From positions 79,266-131,015 of the forward strand of contig CANFVU010000002.1 of assembly GCA_947450545.1 (NCBI GenBank): 51,750 nt of DNA. Reading direction: 5' to 3'. The notes under the pieces were generated by a model. The model worked only from the letters and a program-made list of their open reading frames with translations. It did no database searches and had not been told where the DNA came from. Positions within the stretch are counted from its first letter, which is position 1. Every line of letters begins with the position of its first letter. Position numbers and translations under genes: made by a program. Below, one piece after another: positions 15,863 to 25,694 of the stretch. The DNA comes from Actinomycetota bacterium (GTDB lineage Bacteria > Actinomycetota > Actinomycetes > Nanopelagicales > Nanopelagicaceae).

Positions 15863-17060
15863 CCTCTTAGATGCAATTACGCGTTTTCGTTCTGGCGAGA
15901 TGGTTATCGTTGTTGATGATCATGATCGTGAAAATGAAGGCGATCTCATCATGCTTGCCGAATTTGCTACTCCAGAAAAAATTGCATTCGTTGTGCGTCA
16001 TACAACGGGGATTTTATGTGTTGCGCTTACAGCTGAGCGAGCACTCGAGCTTCGCCTTCCATTCATGGTGGAACAAAATCAAGATACCCGAAAAACTGCC
16101 TTTACTGTCTCGGTTGATCTCGCCGAAGGAATCACAACTGGAGTCAGCGCAGCTGAGCGATCCAAGACGATTTTTGCTTTGGGTAAACAATCAAGTGTTG
16201 CAAGTGACTTCATTAGACCTGGACATATTTTCCCGTTAATCGCCCATTCAGATGGACTTAATGCTCGTCAAGGACATACTGAAGCTGGAGTTGCTTTAGC
16301 GAAGATTGTTGGAGCCGAACCAGCGGCGCTACTTTCAGAAATTGTCGCAGAGGATGGTTCTATGGCTCGCGGGGATGAGCTAGAGAAATTTGCAAATGAA
16401 CACGACCTACCAATTATCTCAATTCGCGATATTCATGAGTATCAGCAGTCAATAGCGCCCCGTTTGGACAATCAAGAGATTTATAAGCATACATTTGATT
16501 GGACTGAAGTGGAGCTGGCAAATAGCGTGTGGAGCCTTTCCACATATCCCTGTCTAAGACATCGAGAGCATGTCGTAATGCGTTACGGCAGTGAAAACCA
16601 AAGACCGCTTGTACGAATACATTCCGAATGTTTTACCGGTGATGTCTTGCATTCTCAACGATGCGATTGTGGTGAGCAGCTTTCACATTCTATTTCCTTA
16701 ATTGAAAAGAATGGATACGGTTATATTCTTTATCTTCGTGATCACGAAGGGCGAGGAATCGGGCTCACCGAGAAACTCAAAGCATATAAACTTCAAAATG
16801 CAGGTTTGGATACGGTCGATGCAAATATTGCTTTGGGGCACCCTGTAGATCAACGTGATTGGGCAGATTCTGTTCAAATTTTACATAGCCTCGGATTGCG
16901 TGAGATTGAGCTGCTCACGAATAATCCTGAAAAGGTAGATGCTGTAAGGGCAAGTGGAATTATCTGCAATCAAGTCCCTCTTAGTGTTGCTCCGAATCCA
17001 TTTAATATTAAGTATCTTCAAACAAAGTTAGAACGTTTAGGACACATAAGGAGTTTATGA
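15852..17060 (+). CDS. ribBA: DHBP synthase / GTP cyclohydrolase II
   Basis: Bifunctional protein supplying both precursors of riboflavin. Residues about 1-200 are RibB, with DDHDRENEGDLIMLAE (metal site) and RQGHTEAGVALA; residues about 205-402 are RibA, with HSECFTGDVLHSQRCDCG (three zinc Cys) and DHEGRGIGLTEKL. Catalytic residues of both halves look intact, so the enzyme should be fully bifunctional. Start overlaps ribE, stop overlaps ribH (ATGA). Confidence 0.96.
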   Translation: MSANLLDAITRFRSGEMVIVVDDHDRENEGDLIMLAEFATPEKIAFVVRHTTGILCVALTAERALELRLPFMVEQNQDTRKTAFTVSVDLAEGITTGVSAAERSKTIFALGKQSSVASDFIRPGHIFPLIAHSDGLNARQGHTEAGVALAKIVGAEPAALLSEIVAEDGSMARGDELEKFANEHDLPIISIRDIHEYQQSIAPRLDNQEIYKHTFDWTEVELANSVWSLSTYPCLRHREHVVMRYGSENQRPLVRIHSECFTGDVLHSQRCDCGEQLSHSISLIEKNGYGYILYLRDHEGRGIGLTEKLKAYKLQNAGLDTVDANIALGHPVDQRDWADSVQILHSLGLREIELLTNNPEKVDAVRASGIICNQVPLSVAPNPFNIKYLQTKLERLGHIRSL

Positions 17061-17512
17061 TGGCTGGTCAATCACCTGTACTTGCGACCAAAAAACATCC
17101 TGGCAAGCGAGTTGCAATAATTTCTGCTTCATGGCATCTCGATATTTGCAACCACTTAATTGAAGGTGCTCGCCGTGCGCTTGAGCAGGCTGAGGTGAGC
17201 GAGATTGAAATTACATACGTACCAGGTTCATTCGAATTACCTCTCGCGGCGCAGAGAGGATTTGAATCTGGATTTGACGCTGTCATCACCGTTGGCTTGG
17301 TGTTAAAAGGGGAAACCCCCCATTTCGATTACGTTTGCCAAGGCGTTACTCAAGGAATAATGGACGTTCAATTAAGATTCTCCAAGCCGATTGGGTTTGG
17401 AGTTTTAATGTGTGAAACTCTCGACCAGGCGATAGATAGATCGGGTCTCGCAGGAAGCAAAGAGGATAAGGGCTTCGATGCAGCTCTGGCCGCTCTCTCA
17501 CTAATTATCTGA
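17057..17512 (+). CDS. ribH: 6,7-dimethyl-8-ribityllumazine synthase
   Basis: Condenses the pyrimidine from RibD with 3,4-dihydroxy-2-butanone 4-phosphate. The 151-residue protein has VPGSFELPLAAQ near 54-65, TVGLVLKGETPHFDYV (catalytic His region) near 81-96 and GFGVLMCETLDQA near 115. It closes the four-gene rib operon. ATG 17057 overlaps the ribBA stop; a second ATG follows at 17060 and could be used instead. Confidence 0.95.
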   Translation: MMAGQSPVLATKKHPGKRVAIISASWHLDICNHLIEGARRALEQAEVSEIEITYVPGSFELPLAAQRGFESGFDAVITVGLVLKGETPHFDYVCQGVTQGIMDVQLRFSKPIGFGVLMCETLDQAIDRSGLAGSKEDKGFDAALAALSLII

Positions 17513-17514
17513 TC

Positions 17515-17592
17515 TTGGAGAACGTGCCAAGGCTTCGCTCTGGGTGCGCACAGACCCTTGTGAGAACATACGATTCACAGGAAATTCTCCAG
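17515..17592 (+). other. Possible structured RNA in the rib 3' region
   Basis: An outer stem TTGGAGAA/TTCTCCAG (17515-17522 with 17585-17592, one wobble pair) encloses two smaller hairpins: GGGT/ACCC (17542-17557) and TGTGA/TCACA (17559-17579). No T run follows. It could be an mRNA 3' end structure; evidence is folding by eye only. Confidence 0.3.
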
Positions 17593-17666
17593 CTGTATAG
17601 CGGGAATCTCCCTACTCTGCTTCGACCCCTGGCTTAGACTGACCCCATAATCTCTGGAGGTTTATT

Positions 17667-18437
17667 GTGTTGAAGAAAATTGCCCCAATCGGTCTCATGG
17701 CCGTTGTCCTACTTGCAGGAGTTTCCTCACCTGTCCACGCGGCTGTTACTAAGCAGGGCGCTGCTTGTACAAAAGCAGGCGCTAAGTCCGTTAAGGGCAA
17801 AATCAGCTATGTCTGCCAAAAGAACCCAGCATCGACAAGCTCGAAGCTCGTTTGGGTCACCACAGATTGCGTTACTGCTGCAAAAACTTATGCATCAACA
17901 AAGAAAGATGCAGATAACTTTGCAAGCGAACAAGGCGCTGCGCTCACAAAGATGAAAGCTAGCGTTGCTTCTTGGCAGAATGTTGTTGTTCTTCTTGATC
18001 AAAAGAAAGCAGCTCTTGAAACAAACCTTTATCCATTGTGGAGTGACCCTCTCACCAAGCAAATGGTGAAAGCACAAGGCATCACCGCTGCAATTACCCA
18101 ACTCACTGCAAAGATCGCTGAGATCACTGCAAAGCGCGATAACGCTGTAGCTAAGTCAACCGCTGCATCTTCATCTGCTTCTGATAAAGCTAACTGGGCT
18201 AAAGCTGCAAAGTATTACGACCAGAGCGTTCTTACATATACACGTAATCGCGACAACCTAGCAAAGGTTGCTCCAAAGATTGATTCAGATCGTGCTCGCG
18301 CGGTTTCACAAATTGCGACAATGCAAGCACAGCTCGATGCAAGTACTTCTGCTCAAGATTCACTCACATCACAAATCACAGATGGCGCTACACAAGCGCT
18401 GAAGTACCGTGATCTTGCATGTAAGGCTGGAATCTAA
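17667..18437 (+). CDS. Secreted coiled-coil protein of unknown function
   Basis: A 256-residue exported protein starting at GTG 17667, with a strong GGAGG 6 nt upstream. Residues 1-25 (MLKKIAPIGLMAVVLLAG, SSPVHA) are a signal peptide. The mature N-terminus has a small module, ACTKAGAKSVKG...YVCQKN...KLVWV (about 31-66), with two Cys and a Trp; I recall this pattern from many actinobacterial secreted proteins but know no function. From about 75 to 245 the sequence is Ala/Lys/Gln-rich and heptad-like, so a long helical coiled coil is likely, ending in a Cys (DLACKAGI). Two further Cys could form disulfides. Possible promoter TAGACT at 17635. No homolog recognised. Confidence 0.75.
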   Translation: MLKKIAPIGLMAVVLLAGVSSPVHAAVTKQGAACTKAGAKSVKGKISYVCQKNPASTSSKLVWVTTDCVTAAKTYASTKKDADNFASEQGAALTKMKASVASWQNVVVLLDQKKAALETNLYPLWSDPLTKQMVKAQGITAAITQLTAKIAEITAKRDNAVAKSTAASSSASDKANWAKAAKYYDQSVLTYTRNRDNLAKVAPKIDSDRARAVSQIATMQAQLDASTSAQDSLTSQITDGATQALKYRDLACKAGI

Positions 18438-18447
18438 ACCTTACTGA

Positions 18448-18900
18448 TTAACCAATAGTTACTGTCTTCGCGGTCGCTGCGACCGGGTACTTATAAAGTG
18501 CCTGATTCGCAGGGCCGCGAAGTACTTTTCCGGCACTACTAAATTGTGAACCGTGCGCAGGGCAAATCCAATTGGAACCTTGTTGCTCAACTTGTACGCC
18601 TTGATGAGTACATGAAAGATTCATTGCAACAAAACCATTTGTTGTGGCTGCGGTTCGCACAACGGCAACACTCGAACCATCGCCGAGTGCGATAGTGACT
18701 GCGCCACCGATTTTGAGCAGAGCTTTATTTTTAGCGAGATCGAGTTGAAGTTTCTTACCCACTTGCTTAAGACCAACAGCAGGAGAGGAAGCGGTAGCGA
18801 TATCTGCCGACAAACCAAAGGCCACAGCGAGAGCACCGCACAGAACGGCGCGGCGACCAAGGTGAGCACTCTTTAAACCATCTAATTCAAAATCGCTCAT
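18448..18900 (-). CDS. Rieske [2Fe-2S] protein with Tat-like signal
   Basis: A 150-residue exported protein. The N-terminus has LGRRAVLCGALAVAFGLS (about 14-31), a twin-arginine type signal, which fits export of a folded iron-sulfur protein. The Rieske domain covers about 55-150, with cluster motifs CTHQG and CPAHGSQF (two Cys, two His) near 95 and 111. It stands alone, without cytochrome b or oxygenase partner genes, as in other small actinobacterial Rieske proteins of unknown partner. Start ATG 18900 has GGGGAG about 9 nt upstream and a TATTAT -10 at 18934-18929. Confidence 0.88.
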   Translation of the reverse strand: MSDFELDGLKSAHLGRRAVLCGALAVAFGLSADIATASSPAVGLKQVGKKLQLDLAKNKALLKIGGAVTIALGDGSSVAVVRTAATTNGFVAMNLSCTHQGVQVEQQGSNWICPAHGSQFSSAGKVLRGPANQALYKYPVAATAKTVTIG

Positions 18901-18928
18901 CTAAAAAATCTCCCCTGTGAATTTCTGC

Positions 18929-18938
18929 ATAATACTTT
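18929..18938. promoter_or_regulatory. Overlapping divergent -10 elements, Rieske/GGDEF
   Basis: TACTTT (18933-18938) is 6 nt before the GGDEF ATG at 18945. TATTAT (18934-18929) on the other strand gives +1 near 18922 for the Rieske gene, which then has a 21-nt leader with a Shine-Dalgarno. The hexamers share their TA. Confidence 0.55.
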
Positions 18939-18944
18939 TCTCGT

Positions 18945-20336
18945 ATGGATAGTGGCGTGCGGGGTAAAACGTATCGCCTTTTGCGCATGAGCGCACCCGC
19001 TTTTCTCGCCGTTCAAATTGCGTTTCGCTTTTGGCATCCAGCGCCATCCGCCCTTGCCGATCTCTTCCTCTTTAACGGAGCAGTCTTTCTGGCTTCCACC
19101 GGTGCATTCCTCTCCCCTCACTTCAACGATCGTTGGGCAGCGATTGGAATAGCTTCCGCTCTTGGAATTTGGGCCATCGGGTCAACTCTTTCAACTGCAG
19201 AATCTTTTTATACTTTTCATCTTTGGCGTGGATTCTCGGATACCGCTTACGCTCTTTTCTATCCATTGGTATTGCTGGGGCTGATACGAGCACTGTCTGC
19301 ACATCAATCTTTGAAAGCAGTAGAAATTCTCGATGTAGTAATCATCGGACTGGGATCAACAAGTGCACTTGCTTCACTTCTTTTGAAACCGGCGATGATT
19401 ACATTAGATGGTTCTGCAACCGCTGTCTTTCTAGCAATCCTGTATCCCATCGGAGATATTGTCTTGTTTGTCATCGTGCTTCTGGCTATGTGGATGCAGA
19501 AATTCTCACTGCGGACTATTTTGCTGGGGGTTGGGGTTGCACTCTTTACCGCATCCGATCTCTTCTTTATTTATAAATCTGCCACCAGTGGCTACGCCTT
19601 TGCTTCGCTTTACGATGATGGATGGGTGCTCGGCTTGATTCTGATTTCAGAATCGCTGTGGCACCATGGGAAAGAGCGCGAAATCAATTCCAAGCTCGTC
19701 TCTGGTGCAACGCTTGTATCGCTACTTCTCAGCGGAATACTGCTCGCCCTAGCTGTAATTCGACCCTCTGAACTTCCGACTTTTGTTCTCATTCCTGCTT
19801 TCGCAACTCTTGCATTCTCCTTTATTCGAATGTCGATTGCTCTGCGCGAAGCACGCGAGATCAAGGACGAGCGAGCTCTTGCCCGAACGGATGAATTAAC
19901 AGGACTACCCAACCGTCGCAGGTTTATTAACGCTCTCTCCTCTTTAAACCAACGGGAAGCAACGCTTCTCCTAATGGATTTGGATGGTTTTAAAGAGGTT
20001 AATGACACTCTTGGCCATGGGGCAGGCGATGAGTTATTGCGCCAGATTGCACTTCGTTTTTCGAGACAGATGCCGAAAGATTCTCTATTGGCGCGACTAG
20101 GCGGCGATGAATTTGGAGCAATTATTTACGGGAGTTCGCGCGAAGGGCTGGAAATCGCTTACGCGCTTCGCTCATCCCTCTCATATCCGGCAGAAGTTGG
20201 AACTCATTCCATCACGATGAGCGTGAGCATCGGAGCGATCTCCAATGATGGTAAACCTGAATTGATGAGACGTGCTGATGAAGCGATGTATGAATCAAAG
20301 AGAAGTGGATCTGGAGTTACTCTGTTTGAACTTTAA
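18945..20336 (+). CDS. Membrane diguanylate cyclase (GGDEF)
   Basis: A 463-residue protein with an N-terminal membrane part (about 10-300, seven to nine helices) and a C-terminal GGDEF domain (about 310-463). The domain has RTDELTGLPNRRRF, LLLMDLDGFKEVNDTLGHG and the intact active site ARLGGDEFG, so it should make cyclic di-GMP from GTP. The inhibitory RxxD site normally five residues before GGDEF is absent (PKDS there), so product inhibition is not expected. No EAL domain is fused. The membrane part is a likely sensor of unknown signal. The 3' end overlaps the convergent photolyase gene by 20 bp. Confidence 0.9.
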   Translation: MDSGVRGKTYRLLRMSAPAFLAVQIAFRFWHPAPSALADLFLFNGAVFLASTGAFLSPHFNDRWAAIGIASALGIWAIGSTLSTAESFYTFHLWRGFSDTAYALFYPLVLLGLIRALSAHQSLKAVEILDVVIIGLGSTSALASLLLKPAMITLDGSATAVFLAILYPIGDIVLFVIVLLAMWMQKFSLRTILLGVGVALFTASDLFFIYKSATSGYAFASLYDDGWVLGLILISESLWHHGKEREINSKLVSGATLVSLLLSGILLALAVIRPSELPTFVLIPAFATLAFSFIRMSIALREAREIKDERALARTDELTGLPNRRRFINALSSLNQREATLLLMDLDGFKEVNDTLGHGAGDELLRQIALRFSRQMPKDSLLARLGGDEFGAIIYGSSREGLEIAYALRSSLSYPAEVGTHSITMSVSIGAISNDGKPELMRRADEAMYESKRSGSGVTLFEL

Positions 20337-21690
20337 TCTCGTTTAATCGAGCAAGTGATTCAACTCGTTCTAGTGCGTGGTCAACTATTCGCTCTGGATA
20401 ATCATGCAAATATCCATCGAGCACGGTCCATGGTTCGTGAATATCGTCGCCTGATAAATGTCGTAGCTCGGGAACGTACTTACGAATGTAATCCCCATTC
20501 TCATCAAAGCGCTTGCCTTGCTCAATTGGATTAAAAACGCGGTAATACGGTGAGGCGTCAGTGCCGCACCCGGCAGTCCACTGCCACCCATGAACATTCG
20601 ATGCTAAATCGAAATCAATCAAGTGCTCGCGGAAAAACGCTTCCCCTAGCTGCCATTCCAAGTGCAGATCTTTTACTAAGAATGATGCAACAACCATGCG
20701 CGTGCGATTGTGCATCCATCCTTCTTTAAGCATTTGGCGCATCGCAGCATCTACGAATGGATAGCCGGTCTTGCCTTCTTTCCACGCCTCAAATTGTTTA
20801 CCTGGCTTGTCGTAACGCATGTCAGCAAAACGAGGTGCGTAGTACTGCTTTTCAGTGTGGGGATTATTAAAAAGTACATCTGCATAAAACTCACGCCATG
20901 CAATCTCTTTACGAAACACATCATGTGCTTTTGTTTGCCCAAGACCTCGAAGAAGGGTGCGCGGATGAATCTCACCCCATTTAAGGTGCGCACTCATCTT
21001 GCTTGTGCCATCAATCCCAGCCATGTTTCGTGCTTCGTCGTATTGATCAAGATGGTTCTTCGTGAAGTAAGCAAATCGTTCCAGTGCAGCTTTTTCACCA
21101 GCGGGAGTGATTTCTGTTCCTTCAGGAAGTTTCCAATCAGGGAAATTGCGATCCGCAGCCGTTGCTTTAGCAAGAGGAATCTCTTTAGGTGTTGGGGCAG
21201 CTTCGCGCCAACCATGAACACACCATGCTCGATAGAACGGGGTGTACACCTTGTACGGAGTTCCATCACTCGGCTTCACTACTCGACCTGGTGCAACTGC
21301 ATAAGGACTTCCTGTGCGAACAAGTTTGATTCCCGCTGCTTCAACCCGTTTGTCACGATCAACACCGTATCGCTCAAACTCTTGAGAGATATGAACGGAT
21401 GATGCGTTGTAACGCTTCAGTAATTCTTTGAGCACATCTACTTGATCTCCGATAAGTACATGCAAATTATTGTTAAGCGATTCATCAAGCGCACGCAATG
21501 AGTTCCCTAAGTAAGCAAGTCGCTTTGAACCTGCGCCGCCGATAAGTGCTGGGTCGAGAATGAAAACAGGCACGACTGCTCCGCCATGTGATTGCGCTTC
21601 TTCAATCGCAGCGTTGAGAGCTGGATGATCGCCGATACGAAGGTCGCGGCGAAACCACATAATGGTGTGTGTGGTGCTCGAAGAAGTCAT
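20317..21690 (-). CDS. phr: Deoxyribodipyrimidine photolyase
   Basis: Repairs UV-induced cyclobutane pyrimidine dimers using blue light and FADH-. The 457-residue protein has the N-terminal antenna-binding Rossmann domain (IMWFRRDLRIGDHPAL near 10-25) and the FAD domain with WREFYADVL, GYPFVDAAMRQ, GWMHNRTRM and WTAGCGTDASPYYRVF, all class I photolyase signatures. Start ATG 21690 has AGAGG about 8 nt upstream. It is divergent from the esterase gene. Cryptochrome function cannot be excluded but CPD photolyase is most likely. Confidence 0.93.
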   Translation of the reverse strand: MTSSSTTHTIMWFRRDLRIGDHPALNAAIEEAQSHGGAVVPVFILDPALIGGAGSKRLAYLGNSLRALDESLNNNLHVLIGDQVDVLKELLKRYNASSVHISQEFERYGVDRDKRVEAAGIKLVRTGSPYAVAPGRVVKPSDGTPYKVYTPFYRAWCVHGWREAAPTPKEIPLAKATAADRNFPDWKLPEGTEITPAGEKAALERFAYFTKNHLDQYDEARNMAGIDGTSKMSAHLKWGEIHPRTLLRGLGQTKAHDVFRKEIAWREFYADVLFNNPHTEKQYYAPRFADMRYDKPGKQFEAWKEGKTGYPFVDAAMRQMLKEGWMHNRTRMVVASFLVKDLHLEWQLGEAFFREHLIDFDLASNVHGWQWTAGCGTDASPYYRVFNPIEQGKRFDENGDYIRKYVPELRHLSGDDIHEPWTVLDGYLHDYPERIVDHALERVESLARLNEIKVQTE

Positions 21691-21720
21691 GCTTTATCCT
21701 CTCACTATGCAATCGTTTTG

Positions 21721-22542
21721 GTGGCAAATGTGAAGATTGTGAAGCAATTTCAGGTTCGGGGTCTCCCAGGAAACGTCACTCGAGCAGAATTTAACGGCCG
21801 GCTTGTGGATTTTTGGGGGCCAGCAAACCCTACTCATGTTCTTGTTGCCCACGATGGACAAAATATTTTTGATAGAGGAACTGCGACCAATCGAAGTACA
21901 TGGAAGTTGGCTCAAAATGCGATTCGAGTTGCAGATGAATTAGGGAAAACTCCTCCACTCATCATTGGCGTATTTCATTCACGTACTGCAGCAGATCCTG
22001 AAGGCCGCTACAAAGATTTAACTCCACTCCAACCTTTTCACAATGGAGTGAAAACTGTGGTCGAAGCCAATTTCACTTTGAATGAAATTCGCTCTGATAA
22101 ATATTTGCAACACATCAGCGATGAGATTCTTCCCTCCATCTCTTCTTTGTATTCCCTTACCCCTTCATCTGCGAACACAGCGATGTTGGGTTCGAGTATG
22201 GGTGGATTGATGGCGCTCTATGGAGTTGGGCTTCGACCTGATCTCTACGGAACTGCTCTTTCGTTTAGTCCCCATTGGATTATTTCTGATAACAGCTTGG
22301 TCGAATACTTAATCGATGCTCTGCCAAAGCCGGGTACACATAAATTGTGGATGAGCCGTGGCACCAAAGGACATGATGCGAACTATGGTCCTCTACAAAA
22401 TTACGCTGATGAACGCGCGCAGAAAAATGGTTGGCGTTTACATCACGATTTCATCACGAGGATCTACCCACGAACTGGCCATAACCAACGTTCATGGCAG
22501 AAATATGTTGATGATGCTTTGCGCTTCTGGCTAGAGAAGTAA
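21721..22542 (+). CDS. Esterase, alpha/beta hydrolase of the Fes/PF00756 type
   Basis: A cytoplasmic hydrolase without signal peptide. The nucleophile elbow GSSMGGLMALYG (about 154-165) and the HVLVAHDGQNIFDR segment (about 34-47) match enterochelin-esterase-like (D-esterase) proteins; RTGHNQRSW near 257 holds the probable catalytic His. The start is uncertain: the frame is open back to 21592 but that part overlaps phr. GTG 21721 (273 residues, MANVKIVKQ) follows TGCAAT by 7 nt; GTG 21730 or 21739 are alternatives. Substrate unknown. Confidence 0.82.
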   Translation: MANVKIVKQFQVRGLPGNVTRAEFNGRLVDFWGPANPTHVLVAHDGQNIFDRGTATNRSTWKLAQNAIRVADELGKTPPLIIGVFHSRTAADPEGRYKDLTPLQPFHNGVKTVVEANFTLNEIRSDKYLQHISDEILPSISSLYSLTPSSANTAMLGSSMGGLMALYGVGLRPDLYGTALSFSPHWIISDNSLVEYLIDALPKPGTHKLWMSRGTKGHDANYGPLQNYADERAQKNGWRLHHDFITRIYPRTGHNQRSWQKYVDDALRFWLEK

Positions 22543-22555
22543 AGAAGCAGTAAAA

Positions 22556-23671
22556 CTAGAACGAGTGAAGAGAGGCTACTGAATCGTCCCAGCCTTTTAC
22601 ATCCTGAGGCTTACGTGGGCCAGGGCCGATGTAACGAGCTGATGGGCGAACAAGGCGACCAGTGCGCTTCTGCTCAAGAATATGTGCAGACCAACCTGCT
22701 GTACGTGCTGCAGTAAACATTGATGTGAACATATGTGCTGGAACCTCGGCGAAATCAAGAATGATTGCTGCCCAGAATTCAACGTTTGTCTCAAGTACGC
22801 GATCTGGTTGGCGTTCACGAAGTTCAGCAAGTGCTGCTTTTTCAAGTGCTTCAGCAACTTCGTAACGAGGTGCATTCAATTCCTTAGCGGTACGACGAAG
22901 CGTGCGAGCACGTGGATCTTCAGCGCGATAAACGCGGTGACCGAAACCCATCAAACGTTCTTTGCGATCCATCAAATCCTTAACGTATTTGCGAGCATCG
23001 CCATTCTTTTCAACTTCTTCAATCATATGTAATACACGTGAAGGAGCTCCACCATGAAGTGGACCTGACATCGCTCCGATTGCGCCGGAGAGAGATGCTG
23101 CAACATCTGCACCTGTTGAGGCGATGACGCGTGCAGTAAATGTTGAGGCGTTCATTCCGTGTTCTGCTGCAGAAACAAAGTAAGCATCGATTGCGCGAAC
23201 ATGCTTTGGATCTGGCTCTCCACGCCAACGACGCATCATGCGCTCGACAACGGTATGCGCTTTATCAACTTCAGATTCTGGAACTGCTGGCTCAATACCG
23301 CGAGCAGCTTGCGCAACATAAGAAAGAACCATGACAGATGCGCGAGCAAGATTGTCGCGAGCTTCTACATCATCAATATCAAGAAGTGGCTTGAATCCCT
23401 TTGCAGGAGCAAGCATTGCGATCGCGGATTGGACATCTACGCGAATATCGCCTGAGTGAACTGGTAGTGGGAATTGTTCTGCAGGTGGAAGACCTGGATT
23501 AAATTCATCGTCTACAAGTAAGCCCCAGACATTTCCAAATGTCACTCGGCCAACGAGATCTTCAATATCAACGCCACGGTAACGAAGTGCGCTTCCCTCT
23601 TTATCTGGCTCGGCAATTGTTGACTCGAAAGCGACAACGCCTTCTAAACCAGGCTTGAAATCATCTGACAC
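22556..23671 (-). CDS. Citrate synthase
   Basis: Condenses oxaloacetate and acetyl-CoA. The 371-residue length matches the shorter Gram-positive/archaeal-type enzyme (CitA of mycobacteria is similar). Catalytic residues are visible: His in SGPLHGGAPSRVLH (about 205), His in GFGHRVYRAEDPRART (about 245) and Asp in AAIILDFAEVP (about 305). Start is GTG 23671. A methylcitrate synthase activity cannot be excluded from sequence alone. It is divergent from pdxH with 118 bp between; no clear -10 was chosen there. Confidence 0.93.
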   Translation of the reverse strand: MSDDFKPGLEGVVAFESTIAEPDKEGSALRYRGVDIEDLVGRVTFGNVWGLLVDDEFNPGLPPAEQFPLPVHSGDIRVDVQSAIAMLAPAKGFKPLLDIDDVEARDNLARASVMVLSYVAQAARGIEPAVPESEVDKAHTVVERMMRRWRGEPDPKHVRAIDAYFVSAAEHGMNASTFTARVIASTGADVAASLSGAIGAMSGPLHGGAPSRVLHMIEEVEKNGDARKYVKDLMDRKERLMGFGHRVYRAEDPRARTLRRTAKELNAPRYEVAEALEKAALAELRERQPDRVLETNVEFWAAIILDFAEVPAHMFTSMFTAARTAGWSAHILEQKRTGRLVRPSARYIGPGPRKPQDVKGWDDSVASLHSF

Positions 23672-23789
23672 AGGGAGACCCTCTTTCGTTACTGTTGTTC
23701 AACTACCGCGTATTCTGCTCCTTAAGCCCGTGTGCATCCAAACGCAGATTCGGGGTGCGCACTCATAGGGAAAGTGACCTTCGATACAT

Positions 23790-24455
23790 ATGAGCGAGAA
23801 ACTCGACCGCGAGGCAATTGCAGCACTGCGCCGCTCCTATGGAGAGGCTGGCCTTGTCTCAGCCCCCACCGACCCATACGAACTTTTCCATCAGTGGCTC
23901 AAAGAGGCAGTTGAGAATCCCATCATCGTTGAGGCAAATGCAATGGTGCTCTCAACAGTTGATAACGATCAACCGGTCTCACGAACAGTTCTTCTTAAAG
24001 ATGTGACTCCCCAATTCACGCTATCGTTTTTTACCAATTACAACTCTCGAAAAGCTAACCACATAGAAGCAAACAACCACGTCAGCCTTCTCTTCCCGTG
24101 GTTTGCGATGGAACGCCAAGTCATCATTCTCGGAACTGCTAAGAAAGTTTCGCGCGAAGCAAGCGACGCATATTTTCAATCCCGTCCATGGGGTTCTCAA
24201 ATCGGCGCGTGGTCGAGCGAGCAATCAGCAGATCTTGACTCTCGCGAGGAGTTAGAAGTTCGCTATGTAGAATTTGCGAAGAAGTATCCTGAAGGTTCAC
24301 CGGTCCCAACGCCTCCGCATTGGGGCGGGTACGAAGTGGTACCGACCAGTATCGAATTTTGGCAGGGGCGTTACTCACGCCTGCACGATCGTGTGCGCTA
24401 CATCGCAGCTTCAAGCGCGCCTACAGGCTGGGAAGTGAAACGAGTCAACCCGTAA
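23790..24455 (+). CDS. pdxH: Pyridoxamine/pyridoxine 5'-phosphate oxidase
   Basis: FMN-dependent oxidase making pyridoxal 5'-phosphate. The 221-residue protein has SRTVLLKDV (FMN binding) near 60, SRKANHIEAN near 85, FPWFAMERQVIILG near 102 and the C-terminal FWQGRYSRLHDR block. It sits 18 bp before serC, a PLP enzyme. It depends on FMN, so it links functionally with the rib operon, though the distance gives no operon. Start ATG 23790; upstream signals are weak. Confidence 0.95.
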   Translation: MSEKLDREAIAALRRSYGEAGLVSAPTDPYELFHQWLKEAVENPIIVEANAMVLSTVDNDQPVSRTVLLKDVTPQFTLSFFTNYNSRKANHIEANNHVSLLFPWFAMERQVIILGTAKKVSREASDAYFQSRPWGSQIGAWSSEQSADLDSREELEVRYVEFAKKYPEGSPVPTPPHWGGYEVVPTSIEFWQGRYSRLHDRVRYIAASSAPTGWEVKRVNP

Positions 24456-24461
24456 TTGCTT

Positions 24462-25613
<1,152 letters not shown>

Positions 25614-25616
25614 GCA

Positions 25617-25694
25617 ATGACCTACAAAGTCCGTCGCTTAGTGACAGCGGCTGTGCTCATCGGATTGGTTGTCCTTGTAATTATTAAGGGTTAA
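25617..25694 (+). CDS. Possible 25-residue membrane peptide
   Basis: ATG 25617, 3 bp after the serC stop, opens a 25-codon frame: a basic N-terminus (MTYKVRRLV), one hydrophobic helix and a lysine near the end. The charge layout fits a single-span membrane peptide. The stop overlaps that of the convergent MFS gene. There is no clear Shine-Dalgarno. It could be chance. Confidence 0.35.
   Translation: MTYKVRRLVTAAVLIGLVVLVIIKG

Noticed and set aside
18471-18485. CGGTCGC/GCGACCG inverted repeat as a terminator of the secreted protein gene
   Set aside because: Lies inside the Rieske coding end, has no T run and the loop is very short.
20710-21402. 230-codon frame antisense to phr
   Set aside because: Opposite a canonical photolyase; no own promoter or ribosome site seen.
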